This document shows, in pieces, positions 41,040 to 50,203 of a stretch of 64,000 nucleotides of DNA. The notes beneath the pieces were generated by a model. That model ran no database searches, was not told the origin of the DNA, and saw nothing but the letters and a program-made list of their open reading frames with translations. Both the position numbers and the translations under genes were made by a program. The first letter of the stretch is position 1; the number at the start of each line of letters is the position of its first letter. The stretch comes from TMP-86 sp044226865 (lineage in GTDB: Bacteria; Pseudomonadota; Gammaproteobacteria; Steroidobacterales; Steroidobacteraceae), in the NCBI GenBank assembly GCA_044226865.1, contig JBGAGE010000001.1, positions 868,001 through 932,000 on the forward strand. The letters run 5' to 3'.

Positions 41040-42431
41040 ATGGCTAGCCGGGACTTTCAACGCCCAGGTAATGCCGCAGGTGATCTGCGGCTACCCCCTC
41101 ATTCCGTGGAAGCCGAGCAGTCCCTGCTCGGCGGCCTCATGCTCGAGGCCACGGCCTGGGACCAGATCGCCGACCGCATCAATGCGGACGACTTCTACCG
41201 GCACGATCACAAGCTGATTTTCGAGGCCGTCGCCACGCTCATCGAGCGCAGCCAGCCCTGCGATGCTGTCACCATCTCCGAGTTTCTCGAGAGCAAGGGC
41301 CAGCTCGATCAGGTGGGCGGGCTGGGTTACATCGGCGCGCTGGCGCGAGACACGCCCACCGCCGCCAACATCAAGGCCTACGCCGACATCGTGCGGGAGC
41401 GCTCGGTGCTGCGCCAGCTCATCACTGCCGGCAACACCATCGTGGGCTCGGCGCTCGAGCCCGAAGGCCGCGCCGCGCGCGACATCGTCGATGAGGCCGA
41501 GCGCGCGGTGTTCGAGATCGCCGAGCGCGGCTCGCGCGGCAAGGTGGGCTTCCGGGCGGTGAAGAGCATTCTCCCTGAGGTCGTGAACCGCATCGACACC
41601 ATGTACAACTCGGACGGCAAGCTCACGGGCGTGTCGACGGGCTTCAAGGTGCTGGATGACATGACCTCAGGATTGCAGCCCGGCGATCTCATCGTCGTGG
41701 CGGGGCGGCCCTCGATGGGCAAGACCACCTTCGCGGTGAACATCGCGGAGAACGCGGCGCTGGGCTCGGGCAAATCCGCCGCCATCTTCAGCATGGAAAT
41801 GTCCTCCGAGTCGCTGACCATGCGCATGATCTCCTCGCTGGGGCGCATCAACCAGGCGAACCTGCGCTCGGGGCGCTTGACGGAAGACGACTGGCCGCGC
41901 ATCGACTCGGCCATGACGCAACTCTCCAACGCCAAGATTTATGTCGATGAAACGCCCGCGCTCACGCCCACGGAAGTGCGCGCGCGTGCACGCCGCCTGA
42001 AGCGCGAGCGGGGCCTGGATCTCATCGTCATCGACTACCTGCAGCTCATGCAGGTGGCCGGCACCAAGGAAAACCGCGCCACGGAGATCTCGGAAATTTC
42101 GCGTGCGCTCAAGGCACTGGCCAAGGAATTGTCCGTGCCGGTGATCGCGCTGTCGCAGCTGAACCGCGGCGTGGAACAGCGCGTGGAGAAGAAGCCGGTG
42201 ATGTCGGATCTTCGTGAGTCGGGGGCGATTGAACAGGATGCAGATTTGATCCTCTTGATCTACCGCGAAGAAGTCTACGAGCCCAACACCACGCGCAAGG
42301 GCATCGCCGACATCATCATCGCCAAGCAGCGTAACGGCCCCATCGGCGATGTGCAGCTGACCTTCCTCGGCCAGTACACCAAGTTCGAAAATTTCGCGCC
42401 CGAGTCCTACTCGGACGGTGTGTTCCGTTGA
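41040..42431 (+). CDS. dnaB: replicative DNA helicase DnaB
   Basis: A 463-residue hexameric replication-fork helicase. The N-terminal collar contains LRLPPHSVEAEQSLLGGLML and DDFYRHDHKLIFEA. The RecA-like C-terminal domain has Walker A VVAGRPSMGKTTFAVNIAEN, the FSMEMSSESLTMRMISS block, Walker B LDLIVIDYLQLM, and SQLNRGVEQRVEKKPVMSDL with ESGAIEQDADLI. There is no intein. The last 14 bases overlap nothing; alr begins 13 bases after the stop. Confidence 0.99.
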   Translation: MASRDFQRPGNAAGDLRLPPHSVEAEQSLLGGLMLEATAWDQIADRINADDFYRHDHKLIFEAVATLIERSQPCDAVTISEFLESKGQLDQVGGLGYIGALARDTPTAANIKAYADIVRERSVLRQLITAGNTIVGSALEPEGRAARDIVDEAERAVFEIAERGSRGKVGFRAVKSILPEVVNRIDTMYNSDGKLTGVSTGFKVLDDMTSGLQPGDLIVVAGRPSMGKTTFAVNIAENAALGSGKSAAIFSMEMSSESLTMRMISSLGRINQANLRSGRLTEDDWPRIDSAMTQLSNAKIYVDETPALTPTEVRARARRLKRERGLDLIVIDYLQLMQVAGTKENRATEISEISRALKALAKELSVPVIALSQLNRGVEQRVEKKPVMSDLRESGAIEQDADLILLIYREEVYEPNTTRKGIADIIIAKQRNGPIGDVQLTFLGQYTKFENFAPESYSDGVFR

Positions 42432-42444
42432 GGATGCGCGCCTC

Positions 42445-43521
42445 GTGAAGCCGCTGGTCAGCGCGGCGATTTCCAGCGCGGCGCTTCGTCACAATCTCTC
42501 CATCATCCGGCAGCGCGCGCCCGAGTCCAAGGTCATGGCCGTGGTGAAGGCCAATGCCTATGGGCATGGGCTGGCGGCGGTGGCGCAGGCGCTGGGCCAA
42601 GCCGATGCCTTCGCCGTGGCGCGCATCGAGGAGGGCCTGACGCTGCGCAAGGCCGGCATCACCCAGCCCATCGTGTTGCTCGAGGGCGTGTTCGACGCGG
42701 AGCAATTGGCCGCGGCAGCCGAAGCGCGCTTCGAATTGCTCGTGCATGGCGAGCCGCAGGTGGATCTCCTGCGGCAGGCGCGCACGCCGTTCCCGTTCGC
42801 CGTTTGGCTCAAGCTGGATACCGGCATGAATCGACTGGGGCTTCGTCCCAATGAATTCCTGCCCGTGTTGGAGTCCCTGCAGAAACTCGCCAATGTGCAA
42901 AAGCCCGTGCGGCTGTTCACGCACATGGCCAATGCCGACACGCCCGAGCATCCGGGCACGTTGCAGCAGCTGCAGCTGTTCGAGCGCGTCTGCCAGGGCC
43001 TGCCCGGTGAGCGGAGCCTGGCAAATTCGGCCTCGCTGTTCGCCTTTCCGCAGACCCAATGCGACTGGGTGCGTCCCGGGTTGGCGCTGTTCGGCGTCTC
43101 GCCCTTCGCTGACGAACTGGGCACGGACCTGGGGCTCAAGCCGGTGATGACCTTGAGTTCACGCCTGATCGCGCTCAAGACGCTCGAGCCGGGCGAGCAG
43201 GTGGGCTATGGCAGCCAGTGGACCGCGCGCCGCCGCACGCGCCTGGCGATAGCAGCGGTCGGTTATGGCGATGGCTATCCGCGCAACGTGCTCCCCCATA
43301 CGCAGGTACTGGTCGGCGGCGCAAAGGCGCCGTTGGCCGGACGGGTGTCCATGGACATGATCGGGATCGATGTCACCGACCTGCCGCAGGCGCGGGTGGG
43401 GGATGAGGTGACGCTGTGGGGAGAGGGCCTGCCGGTGGAGCGCATTGCGTCCTGTGCCGGCACGATTCCCTATGAGCTCTTGTGCGGGATCAGCCAGCGC
43501 GTCGCCGTCACCATCGTCTAG
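42445..43521 (+). CDS. alr: alanine racemase
   Basis: A 358-residue PLP enzyme making D-alanine for peptidoglycan. The PLP lysine is in MAVVKANAYGHGL. The barrel has KLDTGMNRLGL and FTHMANAD. The C-terminal domain supplies the catalytic Tyr in GEQVGYGSQW and the YGDGYPRN and GRVSMDMIGIDVTDLP blocks. A GTG at 42445 gives the family-like start KPLVSAAISSAALRHNL, 13 bases downstream of dnaB. The dnaB-alr pairing is conserved in gammaproteobacteria. Confidence 0.97.
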   Translation: MKPLVSAAISSAALRHNLSIIRQRAPESKVMAVVKANAYGHGLAAVAQALGQADAFAVARIEEGLTLRKAGITQPIVLLEGVFDAEQLAAAAEARFELLVHGEPQVDLLRQARTPFPFAVWLKLDTGMNRLGLRPNEFLPVLESLQKLANVQKPVRLFTHMANADTPEHPGTLQQLQLFERVCQGLPGERSLANSASLFAFPQTQCDWVRPGLALFGVSPFADELGTDLGLKPVMTLSSRLIALKTLEPGEQVGYGSQWTARRRTRLAIAAVGYGDGYPRNVLPHTQVLVGGAKAPLAGRVSMDMIGIDVTDLPQARVGDEVTLWGEGLPVERIASCAGTIPYELLCGISQRVAVTIV

Positions 43522-43527
43522 GACATG

Positions 43528-43554
43528 GCGCGGCGCGCCGGGTGCGCGCCGCGC
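43528..43554. terminator. strong bidirectional hairpin between alr and the FHA gene
   Basis: An 11-pair all-GC stem (GCGCGGCGCGC with GCGCGCCGCGC) encloses a five-base loop. It sits between convergent genes ending at 43521 and 43562. Neither side has a U-run, so it may act through RNA stability or factor-assisted termination. Confidence 0.6.
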
Positions 43555-43561
43555 GTAAGAA

Positions 43562-44278
43562 TCAACTTTCGAAGAATCCCATCTTCACGCCGGCCAGCTG
43601 CACGACATCGTTGTCGTTCAGGCGACGAGCCTGCGGGCCGATGGGCACGCCGTTGACCTGCGGATAGTCGCCTTCCTTGCCGCTGTCCACGTGCACGATG
43701 AAATAGCCTTCCGAGCGGCGCGTGATGGCCGCGACCTGCACGCCCGGACGGCCCAGGGTGGTGAGCGCCTTGCTCAATTCCAACTCGCGGCCGGCAAAGG
43801 CGCCGCTCAACACCTGGAGCTTTGCCTTGGGCAGGGCGGTGGCCGCCTCGGCCATCACCGGCCGCTTGGCAGCCACGGCCTTGGCCGCCTGGTCCACGGC
43901 GGCGCCGACGCGCCGGATGCGGTCCTCGCCCTGGGAGCTCGAGGTGATGACCATGGTCTTTTCGAATTCGTCCTGGGAATTGTCGCCATCCTGCTGATCG
44001 ACGAAACGCAGCTGGTGATGGCCGACGGTGATCACATCGCCATGCTGCATGGCGTGTTTCTTGATCAGCTTGCCGTTGACGTAGGTGCCATTGGTGCTGT
44101 TCAAGTCCTCGAGGAAGGAATCGTTGAGGATGTTGATGATCAGGGAGTGGTGGCCGCTGACGGCAGGGTTGTCGATGCGGATATCGTTATCCGGCAGGCG
44201 CCCGATCGTATAGCGCTCCTTGTTCATGTTGTATTCGGCGAGGACTTGACCGTCCAAGCTAAGCATCAGGCGTGCCAT
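43562..44278 (-). CDS. protein with two FHA domains
   Basis: A 238-residue cytoplasmic protein. FHA1 (about 22-92) has the full phosphothreonine-binding pattern: GRLPDNDIRIDNPAVSGHHS and STNGTYVNG. The linker contains EKTMVITSS, a Thr-rich site resembling those phosphorylated by cognate kinases. FHA2 (about 150-237) is more degenerate: GRPG in place of GR.xxD, and no canonical SxxH or NG pair, though QVNGVPIG is kept. It is the last gene of a kinase-phosphatase-FHA run, 18 bases after the PP2C gene. It probably binds or is phosphorylated by that kinase and acts as adaptor (inference). Confidence 0.9.
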   Translation of the reverse strand: MARLMLSLDGQVLAEYNMNKERYTIGRLPDNDIRIDNPAVSGHHSLIINILNDSFLEDLNSTNGTYVNGKLIKKHAMQHGDVITVGHHQLRFVDQQDGDNSQDEFEKTMVITSSSQGEDRIRRVGAAVDQAAKAVAAKRPVMAEAATALPKAKLQVLSGAFAGRELELSKALTTLGRPGVQVAAITRRSEGYFIVHVDSGKEGDYPQVNGVPIGPQARRLNDNDVVQLAGVKMGFFES

Positions 44279-44296
44279 TGATGTTCCCCTATCCCT

Positions 44297-45121
44297 TTAA
44301 CCGAACCATCCCAAGATTTTGTCAAATATACGGCGCTTTGCGGGGAAAGGCTCTTCCACATGCGCCATGATGACCGAGACGTTGTCCCGGCCACCGTTGT
44401 CATTCGACAATTGAATCAACTGCTTAGCAACCGTATCAAGATTAGCATTAAAGGTGCTGATAGTTAAGTGAATATCCTCGTCCTCGATCATGTCGGACAG
44501 GCCATCCGAACACAGGACGTAATAGTCGCTTTTCTGTACCGGCTCCTCGTGGATCTCCACATCCACATTCTGCTCGACTCCGAGCGCCCGCGTAACATAA
44601 TTCTTGTTCGTGGCGCGCTGTGCTTCCTCCTGGGAGTAGAAGCCACGGTCCACCAGTTCCTGCAGCAGGGAGTGGTCCATGGTCAATTGCTCGAAGCGGT
44701 TGTCGCGCAGCCGGTAGAGGCGGGAATCGCCCACATGGGCGATGGAGATCTTGTTGTCGTGGAACAGGCAGGCCACCACCGTGGTGCCCATGCCCTCGCA
44801 CTGGGGCTGGGTCTTGGAGGTGTGGTAGATGATCTTGTTGGCCCGGTGAATGGCATCCCGCAGGATGATGCTCGGGCGGGTGAGGCCGGTTTCCGGGTCC
44901 GGGAGGTTCATGTCCTCGCGCGCGGCCGCATCCTTGACGAGGCTGATGATGGTCTTGACCGCGATGCCGCTGGCCACTTCCCCCGCGTTGTAGCCGCCCA
45001 TGCCGTCCGCCAGCACGAACAGGCCGATGTCGGCTTCGGAGCCGATCATGTCCTCATTGTGCTCGCGCACCTTGCCGGTGTCGGTGAGCGCGACGCTCGC
45101 GATTTTCCCGCGCAGGCTCAT
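44297..45121 (-). CDS. PP2C-type serine/threonine phosphatase (Stp family)
   Basis: A 274-residue metal-dependent phosphatase. PP2C motifs are present: VREHNEDMIGS, FVLADGMGGYNAGEVAS, MGTTVVACLF, ISIAHVGDSRLYRLRD, LTMDHSLLQELVDRG, the VTRALG block, YVLCSDGLSDMIED and the final GGRDNVSVIMAHV. The four metal-binding Asp residues are intact. There is no membrane helix. It follows the kinase gene by 40 bases and should oppose it, dephosphorylating the kinase and its FHA partner. Confidence 0.95.
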   Translation of the reverse strand: MSLRGKIASVALTDTGKVREHNEDMIGSEADIGLFVLADGMGGYNAGEVASGIAVKTIISLVKDAAAREDMNLPDPETGLTRPSIILRDAIHRANKIIYHTSKTQPQCEGMGTTVVACLFHDNKISIAHVGDSRLYRLRDNRFEQLTMDHSLLQELVDRGFYSQEEAQRATNKNYVTRALGVEQNVDVEIHEEPVQKSDYYVLCSDGLSDMIEDEDIHLTISTFNANLDTVAKQLIQLSNDNGGRDNVSVIMAHVEEPFPAKRRIFDKILGWFG

Positions 45122-45161
45122 GCTGGAAACTCAACCCTGGACTTGTACGTCGGCATCATCA

Positions 45162-46553
45162 TCACGGCGGCCCGCTCGGAATTCTCGTCCTGCAATCGTC
45201 CAGCGCCGCCGCCATTTGTGCGCCGGACTCGAAGCGGTTCTCCGGGGTTTTGGCCAAAGCGCGGTCGATCACTTTCTGCACGCAATCCGGCAGGTCCGGC
45301 CGTATGGCCTTGATGGGCGGGTGCGGTGCTTCGGCGATCTGCTGCATCAATCCGGTCATGGTGTCGGCACGGAAGGGCAGCTGACCCGTCAATAGTTGGA
45401 ATAGCGTAACACCGAGGGAAAACAAGTCCGAGTGGCCAGTCACACTCCGCCCTTCGAGCTGTTCGGGCGACATGAAGGAGGGCGTGCCCAGCACGATGCC
45501 GGTGCGCGTGCTGCCCGAATCGGTGAGGCGCGCGATGCCGAAATCCGTGATCTTGAGCGTATCGCCCGCGGCGTCGTACATGAGATTGGCGGGCTTGATG
45601 TCCCGGTGCACCACGTTCTGCTTGTGGGCGAATCCCAGCGCATCGGCCGTGCGCGCCACCAGCTCGACCACCTTGCGCGGCTCGAGCAGAGAGTTGGGTC
45701 CGGCGAAGTCGCTCAGGTGCTTGCCCTTCAGGTACTCCATGGCGATGTAGGCCAGGCCGTCCTGTTCGCCCACATCGTAGATCGTGACGATGTTGGGGTG
45801 ATTGAGCCGGCCCGCGGTCTCGGCTTCGCGGAAGAAACGCGCGCGCGCTTCAGCCAGTTCCGAGTCGCTGAATTCGCGCGCCAACGGAATGGCCTTGATG
45901 GCGACGAGGCGGTTGATGGCCGAGTCCCGGCCCAGGTACACCGTGCCCATGGCGCCGCGTCCGATCTCGCGCTCGAGCCGATACCGCCCCAGGCTTTGCA
46001 GGATGCCGGTGGCCCCTTCCGCCGAGGCCGGCGTTGCGGTGGGCGGGGGAACACCAGCGGGTTTGCGCGGAGCCGGCGCCGGGGCTTTTTGCGCCGGCGC
46101 CGCAGCTGCTGGCGGCGGTGCCGCCTGCGCATCCACCAGTTTCTTCAAGCGGGCGGTGACGTCGCGAAATCCACCATCGATGCGGGCCAGGTGGCGGAAC
46201 ACGGCGGTGGCGTGAACCTGCCGGTTACGCTGTTCCAGTTGCGAGCCCAGTTCGTACAGTTCACCCAGGACGGCCGCGTTGGGATTGCGCTTCTTCAGTT
46301 CCGCAAACCGCTGCTCGAAGTTATCCAGCAACCGGCTGGTCTCCAGTCCCGGGGGCTTGGGAGCCGGCGGAACGCCCCTGAGCGGCGCAGGCGAGCCCTG
46401 GCGGGCACGCAGGAAGGCGGCGGCACCGGCGGTCAGGAATAGCACCCCGACCACCCAGACCCAAGCCAGGGAGGCGGATAGCGCTCGCAGAGCCAGGTCG
46501 ATGGCGACCAGCACGGCGCCGACCGCCATGGCGATCATCCCAAACGTTCGCAT
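45162..46553 (-). CDS. membrane-anchored serine/threonine protein kinase
   Basis: A 463-residue Hanks-type kinase. Two N-terminal membrane helices (about 5-27 and 30-50) anchor it. A helical region and an Ala/Pro-rich linker (about 130-180) lead to a C-terminal kinase domain at about 190-455: IGRGAMGTVYLG, the ATP Lys in VAIKAIPL, catalytic loop HRDIKPANLMY, DFGIAR, activation-loop Thr residues and GTPSFMSPEQLEGR. This is the reverse of PknB, which has N-terminal kinase and C-terminal extracellular PASTA. There is no extracytoplasmic sensor here. It heads the kinase-PP2C-FHA operon. Confidence 0.94.
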   Translation of the reverse strand: MRTFGMIAMAVGAVLVAIDLALRALSASLAWVWVVGVLFLTAGAAAFLRARQGSPAPLRGVPPAPKPPGLETSRLLDNFEQRFAELKKRNPNAAVLGELYELGSQLEQRNRQVHATAVFRHLARIDGGFRDVTARLKKLVDAQAAPPPAAAAPAQKAPAPAPRKPAGVPPPTATPASAEGATGILQSLGRYRLEREIGRGAMGTVYLGRDSAINRLVAIKAIPLAREFSDSELAEARARFFREAETAGRLNHPNIVTIYDVGEQDGLAYIAMEYLKGKHLSDFAGPNSLLEPRKVVELVARTADALGFAHKQNVVHRDIKPANLMYDAAGDTLKITDFGIARLTDSGSTRTGIVLGTPSFMSPEQLEGRSVTGHSDLFSLGVTLFQLLTGQLPFRADTMTGLMQQIAEAPHPPIKAIRPDLPDCVQKVIDRALAKTPENRFESGAQMAAALDDCRTRIPSGPP

Positions 46554-46584
46554 GCAGGGCCGCGGTTGAACATAACGATTGCGA

Positions 46585-46590
46585 AGTATA
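46585..46590 (-). promoter_or_regulatory. candidate -10 box of the kinase operon
   Basis: TATACT on the minus strand, 31 bases upstream of the kinase ATG. TTGCAG lies 19 bases further up, a longer than ideal spacer. The 96 bases between this gene and divergent radA hold no other clear signal. Confidence 0.4.
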
Positions 46591-46649
46591 GGGGATCGGG
46601 GTCAATTTCCTGCAATGCTAAGCTCACGAAATTGACATGCGGAGTGCCG

Positions 46650-47993
46650 TTGGCCAAGCAAAAAGAGATCTACGTCTGCCAGAGTTGTGGCGCTGCATTC
46701 CCCAAATGGCAGGGACAATGCGCCAATTGTGGAGAATGGAACACTCTGGCCGCCGAGGCAGCCCCGCGCGGCGGTGGCTCCAAGGCTGCGCCGGCCCCCA
46801 ACCGGGTGAAGAGCCTGGCGTCGGAAGCCTCCACGGACCAGGCCCGTTTTGCGACCGGGTCCACGGAATTGGACCGGGTGCTCGGTGGTGGCCTCGTCAC
46901 AGGGTCGGTCACGCTGGTGGGGGGCGACCCCGGCATCGGCAAGTCCACCCTGATGCTGCAGGCGGCTGCCTCGCTGGCGGCTGCTGGCCCCGTGCTGTAC
47001 GCCACCGGCGAGGAGTCCTTGAGCCAGGTGGCGCTGCGTGCGCGGCGCCTGGGCCTCACCGAGGCCACCGCCAATTTGCTGGCGGAGACGCATGTCGAAT
47101 CCGTGCTGGCGCAGGCGGAAAACCTCAAGGCGCGGGTGCTGATCATCGACTCCATCCAGACCATGTACACCGATCGCGTCGAGACCGCCCCGGGCGCCGT
47201 GGGACAATTGCGCGAGTGCACGGCCGAGCTGGTGCGCTTTGCCAAGAGCCGCGGCATCGCGGTGTTGCTGGTCGGGCACGTGACCAAGGAAGGCCAGATC
47301 GCGGGTCCGAGGGTGCTGGAGCACATGGTCGACACGGTGCTGTATTTCGAGAGTGACACCGGCAGCCGCTTTCGCGTGCTGCGCTCGGTCAAGAATCGCT
47401 TCGGCGCCGCCAACGAGATCGGCGTGTTCGCCATGGCCGAGGAAGGACTGCGCGAGGTGAAGAATCCATCCGCCATGTTCCTGTCGCGGCACGACCAACC
47501 GGTGTCGGGCAGCGTCATCACCGTCCTGCGCGAAGGCAGCCGCTCGCTATTGATCGAAGTACAACTGCTGGTCGACGAATCGCACGCCGCCAATCCACGG
47601 CGCATCGCCGTGGGCATCGAGGGCAATCGCCTGGCGATGCTGCTGGCGGTGGCGCACCGCCACGGCGGGATCGCGCTGCATGGACAGGACGTATTCGCCA
47701 ACATCGTCGGCGGCGTGCGCTTGTCCGAGACGGCGGCGGACCTCGCCATCGTGCTGGCGGCGCGCTCCAGCCTCATCAACGTGCCCGTGCCCAACGATGT
47801 GGTGGCGTTCGGTGAGGTGGGCCTGGCGGGTGAGATACGCCCGGTGCCGTTCGGCGAAGAGCGCGTGCGCGAGGCGGCCAAGCACGGATTCAAGACGGCG
47901 TTGGTACCCGCCGCGAATGCGCCGAAGAAGGCCCCCGAGGGCATGCGGGTACACGCCATCACGCGACTGAGCGAGGCGGTGGGAATCTTCTGA
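46650..47993 (+). CDS. radA: DNA repair protein RadA
   Basis: A 447-residue RadA/Sms, a branch-migration helicase in recombination. The zinc finger is CQSCGAAFPKWQGQCANC. The RecA-like core has Walker A GGDPGIGKSTLMLQAA, the KNRFGAANEIGVF motif and IIDSIQTMYTDRVE. The C-terminal Lon-like domain has VPVPNDVVAFGEVGLAGEIR. The TTG at 46650 is chosen because GGAG sits five bases before it and it yields the family start AKQKEIYVC. A GTG two codons earlier is the alternative. Confidence 0.97.
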   Translation: MAKQKEIYVCQSCGAAFPKWQGQCANCGEWNTLAAEAAPRGGGSKAAPAPNRVKSLASEASTDQARFATGSTELDRVLGGGLVTGSVTLVGGDPGIGKSTLMLQAAASLAAAGPVLYATGEESLSQVALRARRLGLTEATANLLAETHVESVLAQAENLKARVLIIDSIQTMYTDRVETAPGAVGQLRECTAELVRFAKSRGIAVLLVGHVTKEGQIAGPRVLEHMVDTVLYFESDTGSRFRVLRSVKNRFGAANEIGVFAMAEEGLREVKNPSAMFLSRHDQPVSGSVITVLREGSRSLLIEVQLLVDESHAANPRRIAVGIEGNRLAMLLAVAHRHGGIALHGQDVFANIVGGVRLSETAADLAIVLAARSSLINVPVPNDVVAFGEVGLAGEIRPVPFGEERVREAAKHGFKTALVPAANAPKKAPEGMRVHAITRLSEAVGIF

Positions 47994-48027
47994 TGAATCG
48001 AGAAGCAGGAGTGGGTCCAGCCGCGGA

Positions 48028-49347
48028 TCAGGTAAACTCGCCGCCGCCCGCCGCACCCGGCAGGGCGGCTGCCCGTTCCTGCAGTCCCGCCGGCGGCCGC
48101 ACCCGCACCGTCTTTACCGCATTGTCCGCGGTCTGCAGCACTTCCAGCGCGTAGTCGGCGATCTTCAGCGACGTACCCGTCTCCGGGATGGTCTCCAGCA
48201 CTTCCACCATCAGCCCGCTCAGGGTCTTGGGGCCGTCGGTAGGCAGGTTCCATTGCATGGCGCGATTCAGCGCGCGGATGCTGGCGCTGCCATTGACCAC
48301 GAAGCTGCCATCACCCTCGGCATGCACGTCGCGATGCATCATGGTGGCGGGGTCGGTGGTGAATTCGCCGACGATTTCCTCGAGGATGTCCTCCAGCGTC
48401 ACCAGGCCCAGGATGTCGCCATATTCGTCGACCACGAAGGCCATGCGGCGCTTGTCGCGCTGGAAATTCAACAGCTGCGTATTGAGCGTGGTCCCCGCGG
48501 GCACGAAGTAGGCATCGCGTGCCACGGCGGTTTCCACCAGGGAATCCAGGGTGAGGCGGCCGCGCGCCATCTCGTGCGCGACGCGCTTCATGTGCGTCAC
48601 GCCGATGATCTTGTCGATCTCGCCCTCGTACACCGGCATGCGTGTGTGTTGGGACTGGCGCAGCTTGTCGAGGATGGAGTCCCAGTCATCCTCGATGTCG
48701 ATGCCGACGATTTCATTGCGCGGCACCATGATGTCCTCGACGGTCACCTTTTCGAGGTCGAGGATGCTGACGAGCATCTGCTGGTGGCGCCGCGGGATCA
48801 TCGCGCCGGCCTCCGCCACCACGGTGCGCAATTCCTCGCTGCTCAGGGCGTGCGATGCCTGGCGTTCGGAAACGCCGAGCAGGCGCAGCACGCCGTTGGC
48901 GAGCAGGTTCGTGGCCCAGACCGCCGGCATGAACAGCCAGAGGAGGCCGCGATACACATACGCCGCCGGAATGGCCAGTCGCTCGGGATGCAGTGCGCCG
49001 TAGGTCTTGGGCGCCACCTCGCACAGCACCAGCGACACCAGCGTCAGGAGCGCCGCCCCGATGGCCACGCCGATGTCTCCGCCCATGCGAAAGGCGATGA
49101 AGCTGGCGAGCATGGGCGCGATCACGTTGACGATGGTGCTCAAGAGCAGGATCAGGCCGATGAGGCGGTCGGGACGTTGCAGCAGGCGGTCGGCGAGCTT
49201 GGCGCCGCGCTGGCCCGCCTGCGCCCGGTGGCGCAGCCGGTAGCGGTTCAAGCTCATCAGCGCCGTCTCGCTGCCATTGATGAAGATCGACACCAGCAGC
49301 AATATCACCAGTGCGGAGAACAACGCACCTAACGAGACTTCATCCAC
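48028..49347 (-). CDS. CorB/CNNM-type transporter (DUF21-CBS-CorC_HlyC)
   Basis: A 439-residue membrane protein. The N-terminal DUF21 domain (about 1-175, four hydrophobic segments) has INGSETALMSLNRYRLRH and LVSLVLCEVAPKTYGAL. Two CBS domains follow (VTVEDIMVPRNEIVGIDIED, then VETAVARDAYFVPAG and DEYGDILGLVTLEDILEEIVGEF). The C-terminal CorC_HlyC domain ends the protein. Homologues (YfjD/CorB) take part in magnesium efflux or resistance; the cation is inferred. It starts 12 bases after ypjD on the same strand, the same neighbourhood as in E. coli near ffh. Confidence 0.93.
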   Translation of the reverse strand: MDEVSLGALFSALVILLLVSIFINGSETALMSLNRYRLRHRAQAGQRGAKLADRLLQRPDRLIGLILLLSTIVNVIAPMLASFIAFRMGGDIGVAIGAALLTLVSLVLCEVAPKTYGALHPERLAIPAAYVYRGLLWLFMPAVWATNLLANGVLRLLGVSERQASHALSSEELRTVVAEAGAMIPRRHQQMLVSILDLEKVTVEDIMVPRNEIVGIDIEDDWDSILDKLRQSQHTRMPVYEGEIDKIIGVTHMKRVAHEMARGRLTLDSLVETAVARDAYFVPAGTTLNTQLLNFQRDKRRMAFVVDEYGDILGLVTLEDILEEIVGEFTTDPATMMHRDVHAEGDGSFVVNGSASIRALNRAMQWNLPTDGPKTLSGLMVEVLETIPETGTSLKIADYALEVLQTADNAVKTVRVRPPAGLQERAAALPGAAGGGEFT

Positions 49348-49359
49348 CGCGCGGGTCCT

Positions 49360-50151
49360 CTAGCCCCAGTGCCGTCCGAGCACCGACTCGAGCACGAACT
49401 TGGACCCGAAGTACGCCAGGGCCAGCAGCACGAAGCCGACCAGCGTCCAGCGCACCGCGGGCCGCCCACGCCAGCCGAAGCGCGCGCGGCCCGCGAGCAG
49501 GATGCCGAACAGGATCCACGCGATCACCGACAGCACGGTCTTGTGGATGAGATGCTGCGCGAACAGATCGGTGACGAACACGAAGCCGGTGAACAGCGCC
49601 AGCGTCAGCAGCGCAAAGCCCGAGCCGATCAGGCGGAACATGATGCGCTCGAGCTGGTCCACCGGCGGCAGCGTGGATGACAGGTCGCTGATGCGGCGCG
49701 CACGCAGGCGGCGATCCAGCACGAACAGGAGGATGGCGGTGACGGCGGCGCCGAACAGCAGCGCCGCCGCACCCATGGACAGCAGCACGTGGGCGGTCAG
49801 CTCCCAGCTCGGGGGTTGGCTGGCGATGAAACGCGGCTCGCCGCCGGTGAACAAGGCGCCTGCTCCCGCGCTCAGCAACAGGATGGTGGTGAGCATGCGG
49901 TCGCGCCGTTCCACGCCCACCACGCAGGCCAGCATGCCGAGGATCCAGCCGAGGAGCGAGGCGGCCGTGCGCATGTCGATCATCCACGGACCGTAGGTGC
50001 GCAAGGAATGCGCGAGCGAGAAGCTGTGGTCCAGCAGCGCAAAGGCGGCGCACACCCAGGCGAGCGCGGACACCCGCGGCCGGTTGACGCTCTTGAGCAT
50101 CGCCCACGCGGCGAGCGCATAGAGGAGGGCGGAAACGAATACGAAGGGCAC
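49360..50151 (-). CDS. ypjD: inner-membrane protein YpjD (cytochrome c assembly CcsA/CcmC-like)
   Basis: A 263-residue protein with about eight membrane helices. The sequence contains His in HSFSLAHSLRTYG and DLFAQHLIHKTVLSVIAWILFG, where the HxxHK motif resembles heme-handling helices of the CcsA/CcmC family. It lacks the Trp-rich WWD loop of true heme exporters. YpjD-type genes lie next to ffh in many gammaproteobacteria, as here, divergent with 52 bases between. The precise role is unknown. Confidence 0.9.
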   Translation of the reverse strand: MPFVFVSALLYALAAWAMLKSVNRPRVSALAWVCAAFALLDHSFSLAHSLRTYGPWMIDMRTAASLLGWILGMLACVVGVERRDRMLTTILLLSAGAGALFTGGEPRFIASQPPSWELTAHVLLSMGAAALLFGAAVTAILLFVLDRRLRARRISDLSSTLPPVDQLERIMFRLIGSGFALLTLALFTGFVFVTDLFAQHLIHKTVLSVIAWILFGILLAGRARFGWRGRPAVRWTLVGFVLLALAYFGSKFVLESVLGRHWG

Positions 50152-50191
50152 GATTGATCATGACATACCGCCGCAACGCGCGCTAACGGCT

Positions 50192-50197
50192 TATAAT
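50192..50197 (+). promoter_or_regulatory. -10 box giving a probable leaderless ffh transcript
   Basis: A perfect TATAAT ends six bases before the ffh ATG at 50204, so the start site would fall on or beside the start codon. No consensus -35 is 16-18 bases upstream and no Shine-Dalgarno fits the gap. Confidence 0.6.
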
Positions 50198-50203
50198 CGC
50201 GCC

